Positions 1-7,708 of a DNA stretch of 64,000 bases are shown here, in pieces. The first letter of the stretch is position 1. Each line of letters starts with the position of its first letter. The translations under genes and the position numbers were made by a program. This DNA comes from Actinomyces minihominis (lineage in GTDB: Bacteria > Actinomycetota > Actinomycetes > Actinomycetales > Actinomycetaceae): assembly GCF_900187855.1 (NCBI RefSeq), contig NZ_FYEG01000001.1, forward strand, positions 186,001-250,000, in the 5' to 3' direction. The notes under the pieces were generated by a model. That model was not told the origin of the DNA. It searched no databases and saw only the letters and a program-made list of their open reading frames with translations.

Positions 1-518
1 GCCCAGCGCCCGCCTGACACTGTTACTTCGACGCCTGGCACCCAAATTGTTGTTCCGATGACGGCAGAGATGCCGATGTCGACTGTCATCGTGAACGCGT
101 CACCGTTGTTCACGGTTACCCATTCGTCGCTGACGCGCTCGAAGCCTGCCATGCCCTCTAACGGGCTGTAGTCGGGCTGCTCCGAGATCGCCGCGAATCT
201 AACTTCCACCGACCGAGCATTATCTGGCGTGACGTCCTCTGGCGGCGTCTCCCAGCCGCAGTGAATATCAGTCTCGGAAACGCTGTTCCAGTCATAAGGG
301 TTGAGCCCTTCCACCCAAGTCGCCACGAACGGTTGTACGTCATCGCAAGACTTAATATGGGCGAATGAGAAGTCGCCGTCAGCGCTAGCATGCTCGGCTG
401 GGGCCTTCGTGGTGGCTTCGGCAGGGGAAGGGGTATCGTGCTGGTCAGCCGGGGCTGAGCATCCAAGAAGTGAAAACGCGAGAGCGGTCGTCACGCACGC
501 TAGAAAGGTTATTCTCAT
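1..518 (-). CDS. Putative lipoprotein, 3' end outside window
   Basis: An open reading frame runs from an ATG at 516-518 to the left edge of the window, giving about 172 visible residues without a stop. It begins MRITFLACVTTALAFSLLGC, a short charged n-region, a hydrophobic core and a lipobox (LLGC) that predicts lipid attachment at Cys20. A Pro/Ala/Thr/Glu-rich linker follows, then a globular part with two cysteines (in the SCDD and HCGW contexts) that could form a disulfide outside the membrane. I do not recognise the family; small actinobacterial lipoproteins of the DUF3558 kind have a similar layout, but this is only a resemblance. The C-terminus is cut by the window edge, so length and completeness are unknown. 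Confidence 0.6.
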   Translation of the reverse strand, partial: MRITFLACVTTALAFSLLGCSAPADQHDTPSPAEATTKAPAEHASADGDFSFAHIKSCDDVQPFVATWVEGLNPYDWNSVSETDIHCGWETPPEDVTPDNARSVEVRFAAISEQPDYSPLEGMAGFERVSDEWVTVNNGDAFTMTVDIGISAVIGTTIWVPGVEVTVSGGRW

Positions 519-740
519 AGCTAAAGTATAGGCCGGAAGGTGCTGTGAGTGGCCAACGCAGTTTGGGCGTGTAGCCCAGTAAGAACACGAGTTCAAGCCA
601 GGGTCGTGCCAGCAAGTGATTCGCGGTATTGCGTGCTGAAGAGTGCGAACTAAATGGCGAAGTAGCAGCGCACAGCTTGAGTAAACATGCCTAGGCGTGT
701 GCGCGAGCTTCCTGGTAGGCCCAGCCGCACCGGTCGGTGC
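519..740. other. Stretch with no recognisable gene
   Basis: No reading frame with plausible composition and no tRNA-like fold was found here. It lies between the lipoprotein promoter side and a transposase relic and is probably degraded mobile-element DNA. Confidence 0.4.
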
Positions 741-812
741 CGTCAACCCGGCCTCGACAAACTCACCCCCGGAGAGTTTGAGATGAGCTACACGGACACA
801 AAAGCGGCCTGA
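741..812 (+). pseudogene. Relic of IS3-type transposase C-terminus
   Basis: In the plus frame ending at TGA 810-812 the last codons read RQPGLDKLTPGEFEMSY and then TDTKAA. This matches the typical end of IS3-family OrfB (rve integrase core), where a segment like RRHSGLGxLTPxEFE precedes the stop. No frame continues upstream, so only the tail survives. It supports past insertion-sequence activity beside the integrase pseudogene. The match is from family knowledge, not a database search. Confidence 0.5.
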
Positions 813-899
813 TCGCCCAAACCCCCGAATGCGAATAAGACTTGGGGCAGCGCCGTTTCCGCAGTGCCGCCCGTCCCGGCGCAGCACCGGCGGCACGAC

Positions 900-934
900 G
901 GTGCCCCGCACCCGCGAAGCGGGGGCGGGGCACC
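900..934 (-). terminator. GC-rich stem-loop after integrase pseudogene
   Basis: GGTGCCCCG at 900-908 pairs perfectly with CGGGGCACC at 926-934, and an inner CCCGC/GCGGG stem closes on a GAA loop. It sits 33 bp beyond the integrase stop. There is no T-run, so efficiency as a terminator is uncertain. Confidence 0.45.
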
Positions 935-967
935 GTCACAGACCCGCGCAGAGCCCGCGCCAACCGA

Positions 968-2055
968 TCAGCTCGCGCGCTGCTGGGCCATGCGGCGGGC
1001 CAGCTCGTCGTCGCGGTTCCCTCTCGCCTGGTAGCGCATCGCCGCCTTCACGGAGGAGTGCCCGAGGCGATCCATCGTCTCCTTCAGGGTCGCACCGGTC
1101 TGCGCGTAGCGGGTGCCCGCGAAGTGCCGGAGCCCGTGGAACGGCAGGTCGGGCCGTCCGGCGGCGACGACGGCCTTGTGCCAGTGCCGCCAGAACGAGG
1201 TCTGCGGCAGCCAGCCGGTGCCGTCGTGGTTGGTGGTCAGCAGGGCATTACCGATCTTCCCACGGGCCTGCTCGGCGATGATGCGGGCATCGTCGCCGTA
1301 GACGACGACGTTGCGCACGCCTGCGAGGGTCTTGACCTCGCCGACGTCGCGCCCGTTCTTCTTCGTGTACACGACCTGCCGGGAGACGCTGATGCGCACG
1401 CAATCGACCTCACCGGCCTCGTCGCGCTCGACCACGACATCCTTCGCCCGCAGTTCGGTGTTTTCGCCCCAGCGCAGCCCGGCACCGCAAGCGAGCACGA
1501 CCAGCGCCTTATAGCGCTCGTCGATGCTCGACAGGATCACGTCCAGCTCGGCATCGGTCGGCGGCTCCACCTTCTTGCCGGTCGACGCCGTCGAGCCTCC
1601 CTGATCTGGCAGGGGTTCTTCTCGAGGATGCCGTCATCAACAGCAGTCTTGAGCACCGACTTCATGAGGTCCTAGGCGCGAGAGGTCTGCGAGACGCGCC
1701 CCGTCTCGATCTGGGCCGCACGCCAGTCGCGCACCATCTCGGGCGTGATCTCGCCGAGCCTGCGCACGACCATCTCGGCGAGCGGGCCGCCCTTGCCGAT
1801 CTTGTCCTTCTTCGTGGCCACACCTGCCGGGCGCAGGTATCCCTCGTAGTTCTCCAAGGTGCGGGGCCGCAGCGGCTCCCCGCGCGAGTTCGTGCGGGTC
1901 TCGATCCACTTCGCGGCGTACTCGCCCAGCATCACCTCGCGGCGGGCGGCCTCTGCCGCCGCCTGCTCGGCCTGCGCCGCGCGCGCTGCCGGGGGCTGCC
2001 AACTCTCCTTGGCGATCTCGGCCTGCCGCTCCGCCAGCGCTTCACTGGGTAACAC
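968..2055 (-). pseudogene. Tyrosine-recombinase integrase, disrupted
   Basis: Two pieces of one phage-type integrase are visible. The upstream piece (1672-2055) holds the SAM-like core-binding domain, including GEYAAKWIETRTN and RPRTLENYEGYLR. The downstream piece (968-1570) holds the catalytic domain with the expected Arg (GLRWGE), HGLRH box and a candidate nucleophile Tyr (AMRYQ). Between them is an in-frame TAG at 1672-1674, and the linking sequence then changes frame near 1590-1605, so at least two lesions separate the halves. The N-terminal arm-binding domain is also missing or diverged before residue 1 of the first piece. The enzyme is therefore probably dead. It implies a former integrated element, but no attachment tRNA is visible next to it. 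Confidence 0.8.
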
Positions 2056-2106
2056 CAGAAGACCACCGGCGGAGACTCGGAACCCTCACGCTCTGGAGAT
2101 CCGAAC

Positions 2107-3336
2107 TCAGTCCTCGTTCTCCTGGGCCGCCCTCAGCAGGCGTCCGTACGCCAACACCGCGAGAGCCGCGGACTGCTCATTGAGCACCCCGTCATCAAAC
2201 ACTGCCCGCGGCGAGTGGTTGAACTCGGCTTTGTCGTAATCCATTTCTGGAGGGGTCGTGAAGAAACCTGCGAAGGTCGAGGGGATCTTATCTGCCACGA
2301 AAGCAAAGTCTTCGGATCCCATCATCGGCTCATTTACCACCACAACCCTCTTCTCGCCGAAGACTGAGCGCAGATCCTCAACCGCCATATCAGTGGTGGC
2401 AGAATCGTTGACGGTTGGCGGATAGATTCGCCTGAACTCAAAATCGACCTCGCAACCGTAGCCAGAGGCCACCCCTTCCAGCAGTTGCTTCAACCCGGTC
2501 TCGAGGTGGTCAACACTCTGGTCCGTAAGGGTACGAATCGTCGCCCCAAGTGTCACTTCTTCTGGGATCACGTTAACAGCGTTTCCGCCGGTGCTCACCT
2601 GGGTCACTGACACGACAACCGGGTCGAAGGCATTCATCATCCGGGTGACGAACGCCTGTATGGAAAGGATCGCCTGCGCCGCAACGGGCACCGGGTCGAT
2701 CGCTCTGTGAGGCTGGGATCCGTGTCCTCCACGTCCTCGAATCGTCGCGTACATCTGATTGGAGGACGCTGTCGCGGTGCCGTCTTTGGTGGCAATGACT
2801 CCGCGTGGGCCGGGACCTACATGGAAGGCATAAGCTGCTATGGGCTGCTTTCCGGCGGCATCCAGTACGCCCTCGTCAATCATGATCTCGGCACCACCAA
2901 AGCCCTCTTCACCGGGCTGGAACATGAAGACTACATCCCCTGGCAGATCCTCTTGGTGAGCAGCAAGCAGTTTCGCAGCTCCCACCAGTCCTGCCGTGTG
3001 CATGTCATGACCGCAAGCGTGAGCAGTCTTCTCAAACTTAGAAGCGTACGGCAAGCCGGTCTCTTCCTGGAGAGGTAGGGCATCCGTATCTCCCCTCAGT
3101 AGAACGGCTGGACCTTCCCTGCCACCCCGAAGCACGGCGACCACCGAACTCAGTCCCTTCCCAAGAGTGATCTCCAGTGGCAGTCCCTCCAGGGCTTCCA
3201 GGATCCGCTTCTGGGTTTCTGGGTTGTCCAGGCCCAGCTCAGGTTCCTCGTGAATGGCTCGGCGTAGATTGACGAGGTCGCTCTGAAGAGCCTTCGCCTC
3301 CCCCACAAAATCTGGCATTGGTTTTTGTGCAGTCAT
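2107..3336 (-). CDS. M20 family amidohydrolase (hippurate / N-acyl amino acid hydrolase type)
   Basis: A 409-residue protein of the M20D metallopeptidase family, normal in length. Signatures in order are RRAIHEEPELG near the N-terminus, LLRGDTDALPL (metal-binding Asp), HACGHDMHTAGL (metal-ligand Cys/His/His cluster), FQPGEEGFGGAE (catalytic Glu pair) and GSEDFAF near the C-terminus. The family removes acyl groups from amino acids or amino-acid conjugates in the cytoplasm using divalent metal ions. Substrate cannot be told from sequence; hippurate, indole-acetyl-amino acid or acetylated amino acids are all possible. There is no signal peptide. The gene stands alone between an integrase pseudogene and a broken toxin gene, and its upstream region carries unusual short tandem repeats. 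Confidence 0.85.
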   Translation of the reverse strand: MTAQKPMPDFVGEAKALQSDLVNLRRAIHEEPELGLDNPETQKRILEALEGLPLEITLGKGLSSVVAVLRGGREGPAVLLRGDTDALPLQEETGLPYASKFEKTAHACGHDMHTAGLVGAAKLLAAHQEDLPGDVVFMFQPGEEGFGGAEIMIDEGVLDAAGKQPIAAYAFHVGPGPRGVIATKDGTATASSNQMYATIRGRGGHGSQPHRAIDPVPVAAQAILSIQAFVTRMMNAFDPVVVSVTQVSTGGNAVNVIPEEVTLGATIRTLTDQSVDHLETGLKQLLEGVASGYGCEVDFEFRRIYPPTVNDSATTDMAVEDLRSVFGEKRVVVVNEPMMGSEDFAFVADKIPSTFAGFFTTPPEMDYDKAEFNHSPRAVFDDGVLNEQSAALAVLAYGRLLRAAQENED

Positions 3337-3350
3337 CTTGCTCTACACCT

Positions 3351-3409
3351 TTTCTATTTGTTTCTATTTGTCCCGCTGCAATGTTGCAGATCTAAATGTT
3401 GCAGATCTA
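3351..3409. repeat. Two short tandem duplications upstream of the M20 hydrolase
   Basis: TTTCTATTTG occurs twice in direct succession (3351-3370). Ten bases on, the 15-mer AATGTTGCAGATCTA occurs twice, back to back and perfectly (3380-3394 and 3395-3409). They lie 15-75 bp before the hydrolase ATG. They could be doubled regulator sites or simple slippage products. Confidence 0.7.
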
Positions 3410-3535
3410 ATCGACTTAAGTCAGTCGATCAACACACTGACTTTCTTGCGAGTATAGGCACAGACAAGTGTTCTCAACTCATTTGCGTGATTCATATGCA
3501 GCTAGCATTCCGGACGGGTCGTTGATCCTGATGCT

Positions 3536-3855
3536 CTACTGACCGGATCGGTCGCCCTTCAGCGCTTCGAGCCGGTTGCCGGGTGGAACGCGAAGGTCAT
3601 CGAGCTCCGCCGCGTCATCATCGAATGCAAGCACTGATCGGCTTCCCCGATACGGTGCGACCGCTTCCTCGATCCTCTGCGTAGCTCGTCCTTATGTCCG
3701 CCGTCCGGGAGCCTGCGCCCACCGGCAATCAGCCCCGCGAGAGTGATGTAGGTGATCGCGACGTCGCCCGTCAGGGACACGAGCCACTCGACGACACGAG
3801 GCTCCGGCGAGGGACGAAAGATCTCCGAGATGACATTTGTGTCAAGAATGATCAC
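3536..3855 (-). pseudogene. vapC: VapC-type PIN toxin, frameshifted
   Basis: The frame opens at GTG 3853-3855 with IILDTNVISEIFRPSPEPRV, a clear PIN-domain start containing the first catalytic Asp. The sequence stays toxin-like to about HKDEL, after which the correct continuation (RIEEAVAPYRGSRSVLAFDDD) is found only in another frame, so there is an indel near 3675. The restored frame ends at TAG 3536-3538 and also lacks the normal C-terminal PIN half with its last acidic residue. The start overlaps the antitoxin stop by 4 bp (GTGA), the standard coupled layout. The toxin is expected to be inactive. Confidence 0.75.
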
Positions 3856-4085
3856 TCGAAGTCCACCGCCCTTGCGACGTCATCGCGCGTCGGAATCGGC
3901 AGTTCATCGACCCCGCCGACGTCCCGTGCCACAGACAGCAGAACCATGCCAATGCGTGGCCGTCGAGCGGCCTTCGTCAGGATGTCACGAACCTCGGCCT
4001 CCATGGACCGCCCGTGCTCCTTCGCCTGCGATGCGAGCTGTTGCTTCACGTGGTCATCGAGACCACGCACGATGATGGATGACAT
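3852..4085 (-). CDS. vapB: VapB/FitA-type ribbon-helix-helix antitoxin
   Basis: A 77-residue protein beginning MSSIIVRGLDDHVKQQL, a typical FitA/VapB ribbon-helix-helix DNA-binding start, followed by RSMEAEVRDIL and a C-terminal tail expected to wrap the toxin. A longer frame extends to 4127, but the ATG at 4083-4085 is preferred because AGGGGGG lies about 10 nt upstream and the extra N-terminal residues do not fit the family. Such antitoxins neutralise a PIN RNase and repress their own operon. Here the partner toxin gene is frameshifted, so the antitoxin survives alone and may act only as a DNA-binding protein or as an anti-addiction remnant. Confidence 0.7.
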   Translation of the reverse strand: MSSIIVRGLDDHVKQQLASQAKEHGRSMEAEVRDILTKAARRPRIGMVLLSVARDVGGVDELPIPTRDDVARAVDFE

Positions 4086-4163
4086 CAGCGCCACCCCCCC
4101 TCTGCTATCAACTATGATCGCTCTCATTTTTCGATGCGGAAAGACCAGAACAAGATAACGAAG

Positions 4164-4190
4164 CCCCGCCGATTACGAAGATCGACGGGG
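4164..4190 (-). terminator. Stem-loop downstream of the ychF 3' relic
   Basis: On the minus strand CCCCGTCGAT pairs with ATCGGCGGGG (one G-U) around a 7-nt loop, 24 bp after the TGA of the duplicated ychF end. It fits the original ychF terminator now separated from the gene. Confidence 0.45.
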
Positions 4191-4214
4191 TCCCCGAAGC
4201 AGAATCAGCTCACA

Positions 4215-4241
4215 TCAAACGTTGAAGCGGAACTCCACCAC
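4215..4241 (-). pseudogene. Displaced copy of the ychF 3' end
   Basis: Minus-strand codons ending at TGA 4215-4217 read VVEFRFNV-stop, identical to the last eight residues of the intact YchF ending at 6596. The two DNA copies differ at five of 24 coding bases, all third positions. Homology stops directly upstream of the first Val codon. Interpreted as the chromosomal end of ychF displaced by insertion of the 4.2-6.6 kb segment. Confidence 0.55.
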
Positions 4242-4350
4242 GTTCTGGACACAACAACCATCAGAGATAAGCCGCCCCGACACGTCACCTCAGTGAGCGG
4301 TTCCTGGATCGAAAGTGAGCTCGGGTGGGTTGCCAGCACCACCTTGCTGC

Positions 4351-4356
4351 TAGGCT
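4351..4356 (+). promoter_or_regulatory. -10-like TAGGCT, leaderless arrangement
   Basis: TAGGCT ends 7 nt before the ATG at 4364, and no Shine-Dalgarno sequence is present. The same geometry recurs at several other genes in the window, which supports both the promoter and this choice of start. Confidence 0.4.
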
Positions 4357-4363
4357 CAAGCGC

Positions 4364-5812
4364 ATGGTTGAGTCGGTGCAAGCCACGCTGAGAACCGCTC
4401 TTTTCTCGGCAAGCCTGCCCGCACTGCTTGCCATCGCCTGGTGGCTTTCGCTCAGACAGCGCCTCCCCACACCAGACGAGCCCTGCAACTTGCAAAACTG
4501 GGGTTGCTCAACAGGGATATCACTTCTCGGGTCACTCCTTCTCTACGGAATTCCCGTAGTCTTCCCACTAGTGACCCTCTACGGCCAGCACCGCCTGATC
4601 TGGCGAAGCCAGACGGTTCTGACCATTCCCCAAATGATCGCATCGCTGTCTCCAGCGCCACTCATTATCAGTATCTTGGCATTCGTTCTGGGAGTGAAGG
4701 GCGAGGGCGAACTGGCAGCTCTAGCCGTCCTCGCCTACATTCCGACAATGGTCGTGGCTGCGCTCCAACAGGTTCTCATTCGCCACCAACTTTTGCGGCG
4801 GCAGATGGAGCGGCCAGCTTCAAGCCCGCCAGCGACGGCTTCGGCCAGCCTGCTCTTAGGTTGCTATACACTCCTCCTGCCGGTTGGTGCGATCCTCACG
4901 TGGGGCCCCTCCGGGAAGAGCTTCCAGCAGCTTCTTCCTGGAGCCACACTGGTTCTGCTCTTTCTAGCCTTCTGCGCCGGCTCCTGTGCAGCCTTTGCTC
5001 TTTATTTCCTCGTCCGTTCGTCTACCTCACCAAGTCCCCTGGGTAGAGCGTTCCGAGTGTTGAGTGCGCTCGCAGGGGTCACCGGTGTTGTCGTTGTGAG
5101 CGGGTGGGGACTGCTCACGGCGCTGATCCAGAATGAAGTCGTGGAGGAAGTGGCCGCGGCTGGTTCAACCTACCTGGGAACCAGGGGCGACTACCCGCCC
5201 ACCTGCTACCACCTGTACAACGGTGGTCTTCTAATGGAACGGGCCTGCGTCTCTGCTGAACAGTTGGGGCTCGGCGTGCCCGATGCTGCACTGTCAAACG
5301 ACCTGACACCTGAGGCCTCACTAGGTCCGCAATCACCGCAGTCTACACCGCCTCCTTCAGAGATCAAAACCTCGCCCGACGTCTATCCTGCTGAAAACGT
5401 CGTTGCTTCAAGCGGAAACTTGGGGATCGTCCAAACAGCTTCATCACTTGGCCAAAAAGGAACCTACGCCTTTGCTCAGCGCTCGAATGGGCCGTGGGTT
5501 CTTGGCGCAACGATAGTTGAGGATGCTGCCTTCACCGATTTTGTGAGGGTGGAGCACCTTCTTCTGGCAGCGTTCGCACCCAGTCCAAATTTTTCACTGA
5601 TGGTCAGCATTGACGATGGCCGTACTTGGCAGCCTGCAGACCTGCAGTCCGCCGCAATCCCGGAGGAAATGCGGTATTTCCATGATCTCGTTTACGACAA
5701 CGGCGTCTTCCTCCTCACCACCGGCTACGCTAGTTGGGTGGTCTCCGGTGGCGTGAACAAATGGATAAGCAGTGACGGCCTCACGTGGAAGCCGCTGGTT
5801 ACCAGCCATTAG
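4364..5812 (+). CDS. Membrane protein with extracytoplasmic Asp-box domain, function unknown
   Basis: A 482-residue protein from the ATG at 4364 (a GTG at 4325 would add 13 residues but lacks support). The first ~260 residues hold about six hydrophobic segments, for example around SASLPALLAIAWWLSL, SLLLYGIPVVFPLVTLY, ILAFVLGV and FRVLSALAGVTGVVVVSGW. A low-complexity Pro/Ser linker follows, then a ~130-residue soluble domain. That domain contains SIDDGRTWQP and SSDGLTWKPL, both matching the S-x-D-x-G-x-T-W Asp-box turn of BNR/sialidase-like beta-propellers, though only two copies are seen. I do not recognise the family and assign no activity. It lies alone on the plus strand inside the putative ychF-end island. 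Confidence 0.65.
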   Translation: MVESVQATLRTALFSASLPALLAIAWWLSLRQRLPTPDEPCNLQNWGCSTGISLLGSLLLYGIPVVFPLVTLYGQHRLIWRSQTVLTIPQMIASLSPAPLIISILAFVLGVKGEGELAALAVLAYIPTMVVAALQQVLIRHQLLRRQMERPASSPPATASASLLLGCYTLLLPVGAILTWGPSGKSFQQLLPGATLVLLFLAFCAGSCAAFALYFLVRSSTSPSPLGRAFRVLSALAGVTGVVVVSGWGLLTALIQNEVVEEVAAAGSTYLGTRGDYPPTCYHLYNGGLLMERACVSAEQLGLGVPDAALSNDLTPEASLGPQSPQSTPPPSEIKTSPDVYPAENVVASSGNLGIVQTASSLGQKGTYAFAQRSNGPWVLGATIVEDAAFTDFVRVEHLLLAAFAPSPNFSLMVSIDDGRTWQPADLQSAAIPEEMRYFHDLVYDNGVFLLTTGYASWVVSGGVNKWISSDGLTWKPLVTSH

Positions 5813-5882
5813 GAGGATGATCCTTCACCAGCAGAGGTGGCAACACGCGATCGCCGCAGAAACTCGACCTTCTGCTTGAAAT

Positions 5883-6296
5883 CTAGTGCCGCTGCCGAGT
5901 GTTTCGACCAGGCGCAACCACATCGAACCCAGCAGCTGCGGACGCCTCTGTGAGTCGGTGGTCGTAGGTGAGAACGGCGTCGACGCTAAGCCGGATAGCC
6001 GCTTCCAAATGAAGCACGTCAAGAGTCCGGAGGTACCGCATCGGCAGCAACCCGGCCGAACGGTAAACGGCACGATCAAGCGCTGCCAACGAGACGCCAT
6101 CAAGGATCGCGGTGACTCTGGCTTGGTCAAGCTCCTCCCTAACCGCAACCCGCCGCAGCTCCGTCTCCAGAAGATCACTCGACACTAGGTTGGCATCTAC
6201 TTGGTCAAGCCACTCCACCAACGCCTCAGTCTCAGGTTGGCGTATGAGGAGTGCGGCGAGCGCCGAAGTGTCAACGTAAACAAGGGGGGCGCTCAC
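5883..6296 (-). CDS. vapC: VapC-type PIN-domain ribonuclease toxin
   Basis: A 137-residue PIN protein of normal family length. The acidic residues expected to hold the catalytic metal are all present: Asp9 (VYVDTSALAALL), Glu46 (SSDLLETEL), Asp93 (RTLDVLHLEAA) and Asp112 (LTYDHRLTEA). Family members are Mg-dependent RNases that usually cut tRNA or rRNA and stop translation when released from the antitoxin. The start overlaps the end of the Phd-type antitoxin gene by 4 bp, so the two are coupled. Unlike the first pair in this window, it looks intact and functional. The RNA target cannot be predicted. Confidence 0.85.
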   Translation of the reverse strand: MSAPLVYVDTSALAALLIRQPETEALVEWLDQVDANLVSSDLLETELRRVAVREELDQARVTAILDGVSLAALDRAVYRSAGLLPMRYLRTLDVLHLEAAIRLSVDAVLTYDHRLTEASAAAGFDVVAPGRNTRQRH

Positions 6297-6574
6297 ACGC
6301 GGTCCTCCCGAAGCTCGTCAATGATGTCCGACATCGCACGGTCACTGCGGGTCGGCTGAGGTGCAAGTGCCGCCCAGCCGCCGACGCGCTTGGCTGGCCG
6401 AACAATCGGCAGCCCGGCCGGCTGAGCATCAAGCGGGACAATGCGGCCAACAGGAACGCCATGATTCGTCAGAATGAACGGCTGCCCCTGACTCACAAGG
6501 CGAAAAACACGGCCAGATTCGTTGCGCAGCTCGCGCTGAGACAAGCTCTCCACGGGTATTTCGCTCAGACTCAT
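6293..6574 (-). CDS. Phd/YefM-type antitoxin
   Basis: A 93-residue antitoxin. The N-terminal part (IPVESLSQRELRNESGRVFR) has the Phd/YefM fold signature, and the stretch LTNHGVPVGRIVPL is characteristic of the DNA-binding N-domain. The C-terminal third is polar and should bind the PIN toxin encoded directly downstream. It is expected to repress its own promoter as a toxin-antitoxin complex. A TACGAT hexamer ends 6 nt before the ATG and a perfect 16-bp palindrome overlaps it, giving a convincing autoregulated leaderless promoter. Confidence 0.85.
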   Translation of the reverse strand: MSLSEIPVESLSQRELRNESGRVFRLVSQGQPFILTNHGVPVGRIVPLDAQPAGLPIVRPAKRVGGWAALAPQPTRSDRAMSDIIDELREDRV

Positions 6575-6580
6575 GCCACT

Positions 6581-6599
6581 ATCGTAGCACGCGTGCTAC
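6581..6599 (-). promoter_or_regulatory. vapBC promoter and palindromic operator overlapping the ychF stop
   Basis: On the minus strand TACGAT (6581-6586) lies 6 nt from the antitoxin ATG. GTAGCACGCGTGCTAC (6584-6599) is a perfect 16-bp palindrome that overlaps the hexamer and contains the ychF TAG (6596-6598). It is the expected place for antitoxin binding; the role is inferred. Confidence 0.6.
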
Positions 6600-7678
6600 A
6601 CGTTGAAACGAAATTCAACCACGTCACCATCGGCCATCACGTAGTCCTTGCCTTCGATGCGGACCTTGCCCTTGGAGCGCGCTTCAGTCATGGTGCCGTG
6701 TGCAAGCAAGTCTTCAAAGCCAATGACCTCGGCCTTAATGAAGCCCTTCTGGAAGTCGGTGTGGATAACACCTGCGGCCTCGGGCGCAGTTGCACCCTTC
6801 TTGATGGTCCAGGCGCGTGCTTCCTTGGGTCCGGCAGTCAAGTAGGTCTGCAGGCCAAGGGTGTCAAAACCAACGCGAGCCAGCTTGTCCATGCCGGACT
6901 CTTCCTGACCGGTCTCAGCCAGAAGCTCACGGGCCTCGTCCTCATCAAGTTCGACAAGTTCAGCCTCAAGCTGCGCGTCAAGGAAAATCGCGGGAGCGGG
7001 GGCCACCAGGTCTGTCAGCTGCTGCTGCAGTGCTTCGTCCTCAAGACCATCCTGGTCCATGTTGAAGACGTAGATAAACGGCTTGGAAGTCATCAGCTGG
7101 AAGGTGCGCAGGGCGTCCTGATCCAGTTTGGCTCCCTCTGCTCCGGACAGAAGTTTGCCCTCAGACAGTAGCTTCTGGGCGGCAACCGCGGTGTCGAGAA
7201 CGATCTTCTCGGTCTTCTTACCACGCACCTCTTTTTCAAGGCGGGGAATGGCCTTTTCGATCGTCTGCAGATCAGCCAGCAGAAGCTCGGTGGTGATGGT
7301 CTCGATATCGTCTTCAGGGTTGATGCGACCGTCGACGTGAACGACGTCCTCATCAGCAAAGACGCGGGTCACCAGGCAGATCGCGTCGGCCTCACGGATG
7401 TTGGCCAGGAACTGGTTGCCAAGCCCCTCACCCTGCGAAGCACCGCGAACGATTCCCGCGATGTCAACGAAGGAGACGACAGCGGGAACCAGCTTCTGGG
7501 AACCGTAGAGCTCAGCAAGCTGGCCGAGGCGGGGGTCCGGAAGCGGCACGATCCCAATGTTGGGTTCAATGGTCGCAAACGGGTAGTTCGCAGCCAGAAC
7601 GGTGGCGCGAGTGAGGGCGTTAAACAGGGTCGACTTGCCAACGTTGGGCAGTCCCGCGATTCCAATAGTCAAAGACAC
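6596..7678 (-). CDS. ychF: YchF family redox-regulated ATPase
   Basis: A 360-residue protein, the usual length for YchF/Ola1. It has the P-loop GLPNVGKST (residues 9-17), the switch motif [10 protein letters not shown], an NMDQDG element in the position of the altered G4 motif that favours ATP over GTP, a helical insert, and a C-terminal TGS domain ending VVEFRFNV. The family binds ribosomes and hydrolyses ATP and has been linked to oxidative-stress responses. The start is a GTG preceded by TAGACT at 6-nt distance, a leaderless arrangement. The last codons (GTT GAA TTT CGT) use A/T third bases, and the stop codon lies within the neighbouring toxin-antitoxin operator; a second, more GC-rich copy of these codons lies 2.4 kb downstream. 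Confidence 0.95.
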   Translation of the reverse strand: MSLTIGIAGLPNVGKSTLFNALTRATVLAANYPFATIEPNIGIVPLPDPRLGQLAELYGSQKLVPAVVSFVDIAGIVRGASQGEGLGNQFLANIREADAICLVTRVFADEDVVHVDGRINPEDDIETITTELLLADLQTIEKAIPRLEKEVRGKKTEKIVLDTAVAAQKLLSEGKLLSGAEGAKLDQDALRTFQLMTSKPFIYVFNMDQDGLEDEALQQQLTDLVAPAPAIFLDAQLEAELVELDEDEARELLAETGQEESGMDKLARVGFDTLGLQTYLTAGPKEARAWTIKKGATAPEAAGVIHTDFQKGFIKAEVIGFEDLLAHGTMTEARSKGKVRIEGKDYVMADGDVVEFRFNV

Positions 7679-7684
7679 GCCACA

Positions 7685-7690
7685 AGTCTA
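7685..7690 (-). promoter_or_regulatory. -10-like TAGACT before ychF
   Basis: TAGACT on the minus strand is separated by 6 nt from the GTG start, and no Shine-Dalgarno lies between. Confidence 0.4.
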
Positions 7691-7708
7691 GGCGAGGACG
7701 AGCCCGTT

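Noticed and set aside
158-466. Open frame on the minus strand in another phase (102 aa)
   Set aside because: It overlaps the lipoprotein gene and has no family-like composition; the lipoprotein frame has a signal peptide and lipobox.
829-1675. Long plus-strand frames over the integrase
   Set aside because: They are shadows caused by high GC; the minus strand shows real integrase motifs.
4134-4391. Plus-strand frame of 85 aa between antitoxin and membrane protein
   Set aside because: It runs antisense to the ychF remnant and its terminator and has no ribosome-binding site or recognisable sequence.
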